27,351 nt of DNA, taken from contig URIE01000008.1 of the NCBI GenBank assembly GCA_900547805.1, forward strand, positions 1-27,351, given 5' to 3'. Each line of letters opens with the position of its first letter. Positions within the stretch are counted from its first letter, which is position 1. The notes beneath the pieces were generated by a model that searched no databases, was not told the origin of the DNA, and was given only the letters and a program-made list of their open reading frames with translations. The stretch comes from an uncultured Collinsella sp. (GTDB lineage Bacteria > Actinomycetota > Coriobacteriia > Coriobacteriales > Coriobacteriaceae). The position numbers and the translations under genes were made by a program. Positions 1-6,286 of this stretch are shown here, one piece after another.

Positions 1-38
1 GCCTCGCGCGACGTCATTGCTAGCTTATCGATTCTCAT
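1..38 (-). CDS. 5' end of a minus-strand gene, possibly ClpB chaperone (partial)
   Basis: An ATG (complement of 36-38) is preceded by a good ribosome binding site, AGAGGTG, five bases upstream. It opens a reading frame MRIDKLAMTSREA that runs off the left edge. The short peptide resembles the start of ClpB-type AAA+ disaggregases, whose N-terminal domain commonly begins M-R-x-D-K-L-T followed by an E-A-L helix. Thirteen codons cannot prove this and no CIRCE or HAIR heat-shock operator was found upstream, so no gene symbol is given. The start codon and strand are well supported. The identity is a guess. Confidence 0.4.
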   Translation of the reverse strand, partial: MRIDKLAMTSRE

Positions 39-59
39 GGAATCACCTCTCTTGGGGCG

Positions 60-77
60 GCCGCCCTACGGGGCGGC
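60..77 (-). promoter_or_regulatory. GC-rich hairpin in the leader of the left-edge gene
   Basis: A perfect 7-bp stem (GCCGCCC/GGGCGGC) with a four-base loop lies just upstream of the ribosome binding site of the minus-strand gene beginning at 38. It has no T-run after it in either direction, so it does not look like an intrinsic terminator. In the mRNA it would fold close to the translation start and could affect initiation or stability. No clear promoter was recognised further upstream (81-216), although a TATAAG-like -10 is present in the AT-rich stretch. Confidence 0.4.
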
Positions 78-216
78 TTCACGTTGTTCGAGAAGTATTG
101 TTGCCAGCTTTGTACGATCTTATACACAAATCTAAGTCTCTATATATAAGATTTTCTGAGTGATTGAGAGATAGGGGACAGAGACGTCGGCCCGCTGTGG
201 CCCCGGCGCGCTACCG

Positions 217-432
217 TCTCGATCTGTAACATCTAGCAGTCATTTTTGGTCCTAGGTGTTACAGATCGAGATGAAATGTTCAGTAGCTCCCCTTTATCTC
301 AATCTGTAACAAGTACTCGGCAAAAAGAGGTCTACCTGTTACAGAACGAGACAAACAGAAGACACCCGAATCGAAAATCTCAATCTGTAACACCAGACCC
401 ACTTTTAGCGGCCAAGATGTTACAAATCGAGA
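217..432. repeat. Array of six alternately inverted 15-bp motifs, 40-bp period
   Basis: The motif TGTTACAGATCGAGA or its complement occurs six times at 217-231 (-), 257-271 (+), 297-311 (-), 337-351 (+), 378-392 (-) and 418-432 (+). Start-to-start distances are 40, 40, 40, 41 and 40, with 25-26 bp of unlike sequence between motifs. Adjacent minus/plus pairs form three possible hairpins, each with a 25-nt loop containing a central A/T run. The first pair is perfect and extends inward through CTAG/CTAG. In the other two pairs the fifth base is A facing C, so the motif is conserved as sequence more than as base pairing. That favours a DNA-binding array over a purely structural RNA. It lies between the 3' end of the gene at 486-1190 and the left-edge gene. 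Its family is not known to me. Confidence 0.8.
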
Positions 433-442
433 CAAGCCGAGA

Positions 443-477
443 ACTACCACAAAGGTGCCTATCCCCCTTGTGGTGGT
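443..477 (-). repeat. Palindromic repeat family A, copy 1 (diverged)
   Basis: Imperfect inverted repeat with arms ACTACCACAAAGG and CCCTTGTGGTGGT. It is a diverged, oppositely oriented copy of the near-identical elements at 1245-1288 and 2112-2154. It begins nine bases beyond the stop codon of the minus-strand gene at 486-1190, so it would form a hairpin at the 3' end of that transcript. There is no T-run typical of an intrinsic terminator. Confidence 0.75.
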
Positions 478-485
478 CGCGGTCT

Positions 486-1190
486 CTACTCCTTCGCCGA
501 ACCCGTACTTCCCGATTCGGCGTTCCAGGGCATCTCATCCTCGAACAGCCATGTACGGGCAGACCCACTATCGCGTGCAGTCTGCGGGTCGGGCAAGCAG
601 GTCTGTTCATAGGCATCCTGAATGCACTGACCCATAAAATCGTTGAGCTCGGTCTGGTTGCCCTCCATGACATAGGCGACATCGCCGTCCAAGATGTAGA
701 TACCCGGTCCCTCATTGCCCTCGTAGCCAGGATCGTACGAAACATCACATAACTTGGCGCCATTCGCGGTGTCCAACTCGATGGACGAGTGGCATCCGCC
801 AACCATGTCGTTCGCTTTTGCCCGATAGGATGCATATCCATACCAGCGCTTAAAGGTTTTGCCCTTGAGCAGATCGGATGCCCTGTCGATCAGACTAGAA
901 TCCGTGGTATAGCGCATAGCCCCAAGCTGAATACGCGGATAATTGCTAATACCCAGCACAGCCGGCTGCTCATCAAAATCAACGGTAATGGTCTCGGGCT
1001 TGTCGTCGCCGGTCAGAAGTTCGACAGATTGAGTCACAGGCTTGACCACCGGCTCCGTCACCGCAGCAGGTAGAAATGCCATACCGACAGCGCCCGCGCC
1101 AACCACAGCGATCGCAAGCGCCAAGACAATCAATCCAATACGGCCAGGACAGCTCACGGCAAAACACCTCACAATGCAAACCCGCGCCAT
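486..1190 (-). CDS. Hypothetical membrane-anchored protein, 234 aa
   Basis: I do not recognise a family. The 234-residue protein has a short basic N-terminus, then one hydrophobic segment at about residues 17-44 that would act as an uncleaved anchor or signal. A predicted extracytoplasmic domain of about 190 residues follows. This domain is acidic, ends with a Ser/Gly-rich tail and carries several cysteines (in motifs such as GGCHSS, AKLCDV and MGQC) that could form disulfides. The ATG start is supported by an AGGA element six bases upstream. The gene is divergent from the similar-sized unknown gene at 1392-2060, and repeat family A copies lie just past its stop and in the shared upstream region. 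The size, anchor and neighbour suggest a pair of cell-surface accessory proteins, but I see no sequence similarity between the two and assign no function. Confidence 0.65.
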   Translation of the reverse strand: MARVCIVRCFAVSCPGRIGLIVLALAIAVVGAGAVGMAFLPAAVTEPVVKPVTQSVELLTGDDKPETITVDFDEQPAVLGISNYPRIQLGAMRYTTDSSLIDRASDLLKGKTFKRWYGYASYRAKANDMVGGCHSSIELDTANGAKLCDVSYDPGYEGNEGPGIYILDGDVAYVMEGNQTELNDFMGQCIQDAYEQTCLPDPQTARDSGSARTWLFEDEMPWNAESGSTGSAKE

Positions 1191-1244
1191 TTGTCCTAAT
1201 GATACCGCCGGCTAACACTATCACCAAAAGAAGCCGCGCGCTCC

Positions 1245-1288
1245 CCACCACCACAAAGGGGACAGGCACCTTTGTGGTGGTTTTCGAC
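1245..1288 (+). repeat. Palindromic repeat family A, copy 2
   Basis: Near-perfect inverted repeat: arms CCACCACAAAGG and CCTTTGTGGTGG around a GGACAGGCA centre, followed by TTTTCGAC. It is essentially identical over about 43 bp to the copy at 2112-2154. It sits in the intergenic space between the divergent genes starting at 1190 and 1392. The arms and the high identity between copies suggest a dispersed REP-like element. Confidence 0.85.
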
Positions 1289-1391
1289 GCTAACGGTCGA
1301 CCATCTCACGCCATGAGATTAAACTTGAATTGTTCTCTGAACATATCCATTTCTGCCTATCCTCAACGGCTCTTTGTCTCGAGGAGCGCAT

Positions 1392-2060
1392 ATGAAGCCG
1401 TCTCATTCCACCGGTCGCAACGTCATCGCCATTCTCGCCATACCCATCGTGATGCTCTTCCTTATCGTCGTCACTCCCTTTTCTTTTGGTATCGCCTCGC
1501 CCTTCGATCTTTGCGGGATGATCGACGCCGGCTCGCGTGCCACCTCGCTCTCCTTTGTCTGCCGTGGCGTGTTCTACGAATATGCAATTCCCACCGGAAG
1601 TTGGCAGTCCAAGTTACCGTTGCTCGGCAAGGTCGACGGATGCTCCCCCTATTTCTGCCTTGAACCTCAGGCGCTAAACTATCTAATCGACGACCAGCCA
1701 CTCGACTCCATCACCCTCGCCTACGACTACGCACCAAACACCGATGAGCGCCACATGAACCAAGTCCTCGACAAGATGCTTGGACAGTGCGGGCTCACCG
1801 AGGAGGCCGGTCGAACCATCTATAGCAACCAGAAATTAAAGCGAACAGAACTCCGCCGTGTCGGAAAAATCAAAGGGCGAAGCCGGGCCGCCTACTGGGA
1901 TGCCTGGGCAACACGCGACAAGAGCGAGTTCGGACACAGCACCTATATGGTCACTGTCTACACCAAAGACGGAATTAAGGACAATGTTGACGATTTCGCG
2001 TCATCCAAACTCGGCATCCCCAAAACAACCAAACCCGCCAGCCCGGATGAAATCCTGTAG
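1392..2060 (+). CDS. Hypothetical membrane-anchored protein, 222 aa
   Basis: No family recognised. The ATG at 1392 is chosen because GAGGAG lies five bases upstream. An in-frame TTG at 1374 has no comparable site. The protein has a basic N-terminal stretch (MKPSHSTGRN), one strongly hydrophobic segment at about residues 11-34, and a mostly hydrophilic outer domain. Cysteines in LCGMI, FVCRG, DGCSP, YFCLE and GQCGL suggest disulfide bonding. The C-terminal half is rich in Lys, Asp and Tyr. It is divergent from the unknown membrane-anchored protein at 486-1190 and the pair is bracketed by repeat family A. A secreted or surface role is plausible from topology only. Confidence 0.65.
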   Translation: MKPSHSTGRNVIAILAIPIVMLFLIVVTPFSFGIASPFDLCGMIDAGSRATSLSFVCRGVFYEYAIPTGSWQSKLPLLGKVDGCSPYFCLEPQALNYLIDDQPLDSITLAYDYAPNTDERHMNQVLDKMLGQCGLTEEAGRTIYSNQKLKRTELRRVGKIKGRSRAAYWDAWATRDKSEFGHSTYMVTVYTKDGIKDNVDDFASSKLGIPKTTKPASPDEIL

Positions 2061-2111
2061 AGACGCTCATTAGAATGTCGTTCAGCGAGCGCGGCAGCAT
2101 CGAGCTCGCCC

Positions 2112-2154
2112 CCACCACCACAAAGGGGACAGGCACCTTTGTGGTGGTTTTCGA
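2112..2154 (+). repeat. Palindromic repeat family A, copy 3
   Basis: Same sequence as the copy at 1245-1288 (arms CCACCACAAAGG and CCTTTGTGGTGG, then TTTTCGAC). It lies about 50 bp beyond the stop of the plus-strand unknown gene and ends directly before the terminator-like hairpin at 2154-2186. The TTTT after the second arm could give weak termination in the plus direction. Confidence 0.85.
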
Positions 2155-2186
2155 CAAAAAGAAGCCGCCCCGATAACAGAGGCGGC
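2154..2186 (-). terminator. Intrinsic terminator, minus strand (downstream of the hydratase gene)
   Basis: On the minus strand a GCCGCC/GGCGGC stem (2164-2169 with 2181-2186) with an 11-base loop is followed by TTCTTTTTG. This is the expected layout for Rho-independent termination of the gene ending at 2332. The long inverted repeat at 2244-2315 lies between that stop codon and this terminator. Confidence 0.7.
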
Positions 2187-2243
2187 ATCAAGCAAGTCTA
2201 TTTTTAGCGTCCCTCAAGACCCAACGAGAACGCAGAGATGTAG

Positions 2244-2315
2244 CCCGGAGCTTACCCTTTCCCGAACGCGACCCTCGCGAAGCGCGTGAGCGGGCGGGAA
2301 AGGGTAAGCCCCGGG
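2244..2315. repeat. Long inverted repeat, 21-bp arms
   Basis: The arms at 2244-2264 and 2295-2315 are complementary at 20 of 21 positions (core GCTTACCCTTTCCCG and its complement), with a 30-base GC-rich spacer containing CGCG segments. The element starts 16 bases beyond the stop codon of the minus-strand hydratase gene. It would make a very stable 3' hairpin but is not followed by a T-run. It differs from repeat family A and from the 67-bp palindromes near 23.5 and 25.0 kb. Confidence 0.8.
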
Positions 2316-2331
2316 CGGACAATTAAGTGCG

Positions 2332-4632
2332 TTACTCGGCAGCGGCCTTGAACTTGTTGTAGTTGATCAGGCAGCCGGCCTTGACGATGGCGCGCTCCTC
2401 GGCCGTCATATCGGCGATATAGAGCTCAATCTGCTCAACCGCACCGTCGGCGCGCACCACGTAGGCGGCGATGTCCTTGAGGTCGCCATCGAGCGCGGCA
2501 CGGATTCCCGGCACAAAGACGTAGTCGCCCACCTCGAAGTTGGGCTCGGCCTCCATCTGGAAGGGCACCATGCCCCAGTTCATCACGTTGGAGCGATAGC
2601 GCTTGGTGGCGTACTCATGGACGATGTTGGCCAGGCCGCCGATTACGCGCTGGCAGCTCGCGGCCTGCTCGCGGGCGGAACCGTCACCGGGCTTCTTGGC
2701 GTAGAGCATGGAACCGTACTCGGTCGCCCTGGCGTCGGCAGCGACACCCGCGCCGGCCAGCGCCTCAAACACGCCCGCAAGCTCGGCATCGAGCGCGGCC
2801 AGGTCGCCCGCGGCCTCACCGGCGACGCGACGCTTCTCCACGGCGTCGACCTCCTTGGAACGACCCACGTAGGCCGGATCGCGACGGCTCAGCGTAAACT
2901 CGGCCAGCCCCAGCGGATTGGAGCGGAAGGAGCTCGTCTCGCCCGAGGGAATGAGCTCATCGGTCGTGGTGACCGGGTCCATGATCTTGGAGCACACCTT
3001 GAGCAGGATATCGTCGCCGAGAGGCTCCATCGCGGGCCACGGCTTGATGTTGGGGCCTTCGACCAGCTCGTCGGCAGGCTCCGCCTTGCCAAAGCCCCAG
3101 TACACGCGCTTTTTGTACGGAGCGTCGTCAAAGGTGTACTCGCAGGCCTCGTCCCAAGTCTCCTCGGGCAGGTCGTTCGCCGGCGTCAGGACGCCGCTGT
3201 TGGCAGCCGTCGCCGCAATGGAACGGGCGTCCATCAGGGCCACGGCGCTCAGCTGGCCATTACCCGGCTTGGAACCCTCGCGGTTGGGGAAGTTGCGCGT
3301 GGTGTGGCGGATGGACAAGCCGTTGTTGGCAGGCGTGTCGCCGGCGCCAAAGCACGGGCCGCAGAACGCCGTGCGCACGATCGCGCCGGCCTCCATGAGG
3401 TCGTAGATATAGCCACGACGCGTAAGTTCGAGCGCCACGGGCTGGCTCGTGGGATAGACCGACAGCGAGAACTCGCCGCAGCCGGTGTTGGCGCCCTTGA
3501 GCACGCGGGCAGCCTGAACCACGGAGTCGTAGTTGCCGCCCGAGCAGCCGGCGATGACGCCCTGCTGCACGTGCAGCTTGCCGTCGACGATCTTGTCGAG
3601 CAGGCTAAAGTGCGTCTTACCCTCGCCGATCTTGGCGGCCTCGAGCTCCACCTCGTGCAGGATGTCCTCGAGGTTCTCGTTGAGCTCGTCGATCTCAAAG
3701 CCGTTGGAAGGATGGAACGGCAGCGCGATCATGGGCTTGATGCTCGACAGATCGACCTCGACGCAGCCGTCGTAGTAGGCGACATCGGCGGGCTTGAGCT
3801 CGCGGTAGTCGTCGCCGCGACCGTGCATGGTCAAAAACGCGTGCGTGTCCTCGTCGGTGGCCCAGATGCTCGACAGGCAGGTGGTCTCGGTGGTCATGAC
3901 GTCGACGCCGTTGCGGTAATCGGTCGTCATGCTCGCGATGCCGGGGCCCACAAACTCCATGACCTTGTTCTTGACGTAGCCCTTGGCAAAGACGGCGCGG
4001 ATGATGGCGAGCGCAACGTCGTGCGGGCCGACGCCGGGGCGCGGGGCGCCCGTGAGGTAGATGGCGACAACGCCGGGATAGGCGACGTCGTAGGTGTCGC
4101 GCAGCAGTTGCTTTGCCAGCTCGCCGCCGCCCTCGCCCACGGCCATAGTGCCCAGAGCGCCGTAGCGGGTGTGCGAGTCGGAACCCAAGATCATCTTGCC
4201 GCAGCCGGCGAAGTTCTCACGCATAAAGGAGTGGATGACGGCGATGTGCGGCGGGACGAAGATGCCGCCGTACTTCTTGGCCGCAGAGAGGCCAAAGACG
4301 TGGTCGTCCTCGTTGATGGTGCCGCCCACGGCGCACAGCGAGTTATGGCAGTTGGTGAGCACGTAGGGCAGCGGGAACTGCTCCATGCCCGAGGCACGCG
4401 CCGTTTGGATGATGCCGACAAAGGTGATGTCGTGGCTCGCCATGGCGTCGAAGCGAATCTTGAGTGCCTCGGGGTCGCCGGACGTATTGTGTGCTTGGAG
4501 GATCGAATACGCGATGGTTCCGCGTTTGGCATCCTCGGGTGCCTGCGTAATGCCGCGCTCAGCAGCCTCGGCCACAGGCACAACCTCGCTACCGCCGCGC
4601 AGGTAGATGCCGTCCTCGTACAGCTTGACCAT
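2332..4632 (-). CDS. Aconitase-family hydratase (YbhJ-like)
   Basis: A 766-residue member of the aconitase/isopropylmalate isomerase superfamily, Fe-S dehydratases that move a hydroxyl group through a dehydration-hydration cycle. Visible hallmarks are SDSHTRYGALGTMAVGEGG (about 151-169), a first cluster cysteine in AGCSGGN (C363) and the CGPC pair C424/C427, so all three [4Fe-4S] ligands are present. NFPNREGSKPGN (about 448-459) matches the family's N-R-N-F/G-R region. The length and the GVIAGCSGGNYDSV variant of the usual S-C-T-N motif fit the uncharacterised hydratase branch that includes E. coli YbhJ better than citrate-cycle aconitase. That placement is from memory. The ATG at 4632 is chosen because GGGAG lies about eight bases upstream; an ATG 45 bases further out lacks a binding site. 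No other citrate-cycle gene is adjacent. Substrate unknown. Confidence 0.85.
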   Translation of the reverse strand: MVKLYEDGIYLRGGSEVVPVAEAAERGITQAPEDAKRGTIAYSILQAHNTSGDPEALKIRFDAMASHDITFVGIIQTARASGMEQFPLPYVLTNCHNSLCAVGGTINEDDHVFGLSAAKKYGGIFVPPHIAVIHSFMRENFAGCGKMILGSDSHTRYGALGTMAVGEGGGELAKQLLRDTYDVAYPGVVAIYLTGAPRPGVGPHDVALAIIRAVFAKGYVKNKVMEFVGPGIASMTTDYRNGVDVMTTETTCLSSIWATDEDTHAFLTMHGRGDDYRELKPADVAYYDGCVEVDLSSIKPMIALPFHPSNGFEIDELNENLEDILHEVELEAAKIGEGKTHFSLLDKIVDGKLHVQQGVIAGCSGGNYDSVVQAARVLKGANTGCGEFSLSVYPTSQPVALELTRRGYIYDLMEAGAIVRTAFCGPCFGAGDTPANNGLSIRHTTRNFPNREGSKPGNGQLSAVALMDARSIAATAANSGVLTPANDLPEETWDEACEYTFDDAPYKKRVYWGFGKAEPADELVEGPNIKPWPAMEPLGDDILLKVCSKIMDPVTTTDELIPSGETSSFRSNPLGLAEFTLSRRDPAYVGRSKEVDAVEKRRVAGEAAGDLAALDAELAGVFEALAGAGVAADARATEYGSMLYAKKPGDGSAREQAASCQRVIGGLANIVHEYATKRYRSNVMNWGMVPFQMEAEPNFEVGDYVFVPGIRAALDGDLKDIAAYVVRADGAVEQIELYIADMTAEERAIVKAGCLINYNKFKAAAE

Positions 4633-4719
4633 ACTGTCTCCCACTCTGCCCAAAAGATTTGGGCGCATAGCATACATTCGTTCAATATCGTGCCATAGAA
4701 CGGTTGCGAGTGGGTTACG

Positions 4720-4750
4720 AATCTACACGTTCACTTTATCTCGGTAAAGT
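4720..4750 (-). promoter_or_regulatory. Candidate promoter and overlapping inverted repeat upstream of the hydratase gene
   Basis: On the minus strand TTTACC (4743-4748) and TAGATT (4720-4725) are separated by exactly 17 bases, a fair sigma-70-type match (4/6 each). The dyad ACTTTA-N6-TAAAGT (4733-4750) covers the -35 box and could be an operator. The stretch 4633-4977 holds this, a possible 18-codon plus-strand ORF (4798-4854) and two hairpins downstream of tyrS. Nothing else was seen there. Confidence 0.35.
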
Positions 4751-4874
4751 AAAGGACGAACCCCTTGCATCGCGCTCTCAACAAGGAGCATCCCAAAGTG
4801 CCAGCCAAAGCAACGTCGCAGGTTGAGGACGGGCAGCGAGCGGGTCGCATTTGAGACAAGGTGACGCGAAACGA

Positions 4875-4903
4875 AAGGGCGCTGACCTTCTGGTCGCGCC
4901 CTT
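4875..4903 (-). terminator. Terminator downstream of tyrS
   Basis: On the minus strand AAGGGCGC and GCGCCCTT form an 8-bp stem around a 13-base loop, and the descending arm runs into CTTTCGTTT. It lies about 75 bp past the tyrS stop. A closer hairpin, TCCGCCGTT with AACGGCGGA (4953-4976), sits directly after the stop but has no T-run. Confidence 0.55.
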
Positions 4904-4952
4904 GAAGTTGAACGTCAGATTGTCCAAATGCGGCCCGCGCAGCGTCGGCCGG

Positions 4953-4976
4953 TCCGCCGTTCGGTAGAACGGCGGA
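4953..4976. repeat. Perfect 9-bp inverted repeat just after the tyrS stop
   Basis: TCCGCCGTT and AACGGCGGA around a six-base loop, one base from the tyrS stop codon. It would form a stable 3' hairpin in the tyrS transcript that could stall decay enzymes. It lacks the T-run of an intrinsic terminator. Confidence 0.55.
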
Positions 4977-4977
4977 A

Positions 4978-6189
4978 CTAAATCAACTTAAAGCCCTTGC
5001 GCTTGCCCACGGAGAGGGTGTCGCCCAGCTTGAGGGCGCTGGGATCGATGTTATAGCTCTTGGGAGCCACGGCCTTGCCGTTGATCTTGACGCCGCCGCC
5101 GTCGATATCGCGACGAGCCTGACCGGCGCTGGCCGAAAGGCCCAGGTCCTTGAGCAGGCCGGCGAGGTAAATCTGGCCCTCGTCGTTGACGGTCAGCTCA
5201 ACGTGCTTCTCGGGGAAGTCGGCAAGCTGGCCCTCCTTGAACACACGGTCGAACTCGGCCTGGGCCTCGTCGCCGGCGCCGGCGCCGTGGTAGGTATCGC
5301 ACAGGTCGCGGCCCAGAGCGCGCTTGAGCTCATAGGGGTCGGCGGAACCGTCGGCCAGGGCGGCGTCAATCTTGTCGACCTCGGCCGGGGTGAGCGAACT
5401 GGCCAGACGATAGTACTTGCCGATCATCTCGTCGGGGATAGACATGGTCTTGCCGAACATATCCTTGGGAGCATCGGTCAGGCCGATGTAGTTGCCGTAG
5501 GACTTGGACATCTTGCGCACGCCATCGGTGCCCTCGAGCAGCGGCATGGTAAGCGCGATCTGCGGCTCCATGCCCATCTTCTCCATGAGCTCGCGACCAG
5601 CGAGCAGGTTGAAGAGCTGGTCGGTGCCGCCCATCTCGACGTCGGCCTTGATCTGAACGGAGTCGAAGGCCTGCATCACGGGGTAGAGGAACTCGTGCAG
5701 GGCGATCGGCGTCTGAGACTGGTAGCGCTTGGTAAAGTCGTCGCGCTCAAGGATGCGGGCGACGGTGAACTTGGAGCATACCTGCAGCAGGCCGGCCAGG
5801 TCCATCGAAAGGATCCAGTCGCCGTTGTGCACGATGGTGGTCTTCTCGGGGTCCAGGATCTTCATGGCCTGGCTCACGTAGGTCTCGGCATTGGCCTCGA
5901 TCTGCTCCTGCGAAAGCTGCGGACGCGTGGAGTTCTTGCCCGAGGGGTCGCCGATCAGCGCGGTGCCGTTGCCGATGATGAGGGTGACGTTGTGGCCCAG
6001 GTCCTGGAACTGACGCATCTTGCGCAGCGGCACGGCGTGGCCCAGGTGCAGGTCGGGGCTGGTGGGGTCGACGCCGAGCTTGATGTTGAGGGGCTCGCCC
6101 TTCTCAAGCTTCTTGCGAAGGTCGGCCTCGGGGACGATCTGCGCTGCACCCGAGGTGATGATACGCATTTGCTCGTCAACAGACAGCAT
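4978..6189 (-). CDS. tyrS: Tyrosyl-tRNA synthetase
   Basis: Class I aminoacyl-tRNA synthetase that charges tRNA-Tyr in the cytoplasm. The 403-residue protein has the HIGH-class motif as HLGH (48-51), the KMSKS loop intact at 226-230 (GVRKMSKSYGN), and the tyrosine-pocket region MGGTDQLFN (about 186-194). A C-terminal S4-like RNA-binding domain (about 338-403, GQARRDIDGGGVKING) completes the usual architecture. The start is supported by AGGAGG seven bases upstream of the ATG. The U32 gene lies 97 bp upstream in the same direction, so readthrough is possible. That gap contains no recognisable T-box, although tyrS is often T-box controlled in Firmicutes. Hairpins at 4953-4976 and 4875-4903 end the unit. 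Confidence 0.97.
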   Translation of the reverse strand: MLSVDEQMRIITSGAAQIVPEADLRKKLEKGEPLNIKLGVDPTSPDLHLGHAVPLRKMRQFQDLGHNVTLIIGNGTALIGDPSGKNSTRPQLSQEQIEANAETYVSQAMKILDPEKTTIVHNGDWILSMDLAGLLQVCSKFTVARILERDDFTKRYQSQTPIALHEFLYPVMQAFDSVQIKADVEMGGTDQLFNLLAGRELMEKMGMEPQIALTMPLLEGTDGVRKMSKSYGNYIGLTDAPKDMFGKTMSIPDEMIGKYYRLASSLTPAEVDKIDAALADGSADPYELKRALGRDLCDTYHGAGAGDEAQAEFDRVFKEGQLADFPEKHVELTVNDEGQIYLAGLLKDLGLSASAGQARRDIDGGGVKINGKAVAPKSYNIDPSALKLGDTLSVGKRKGFKLI

Positions 6190-6286
6190 TGGGTATCCTC
6201 CTTTTGCTATAGCACCCTCACCGGATACGGCGGTGCTGGAAGTTCATAAACCCACTAATAATAACCAAAACAGCGCGACGCGGCAC

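Noticed and set aside
39..216. CIRCE or HAIR heat-shock operator upstream of the left-edge gene
   Set aside because: Neither TTAGCACTC-N9-GAGTGCTAA nor CTTGAGT-N7-ACTCAAG is present; a GAGTG-like segment near 158 is too weak.
217..432. CRISPR array
   Set aside because: Repeats are only 15 bp, alternate in orientation and have no cas genes nearby; CRISPR repeats are direct and longer.
246..752. Plus-strand 168-codon open frame
   Set aside because: It runs through the palindromic array and antisense to the better supported gene at 486-1190, with no recognisable protein features.
2617..4698. Long plus-strand open frame opposite the hydratase gene
   Set aside because: It is an antisense shadow produced by the high-GC codon bias of the hydratase; the translation is low-complexity and unlike any family.
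6190..6286. T-box leader upstream of tyrS
   Set aside because: The gap is only 97 bp and lacks a T-box sequence and an antiterminator-terminator pair.
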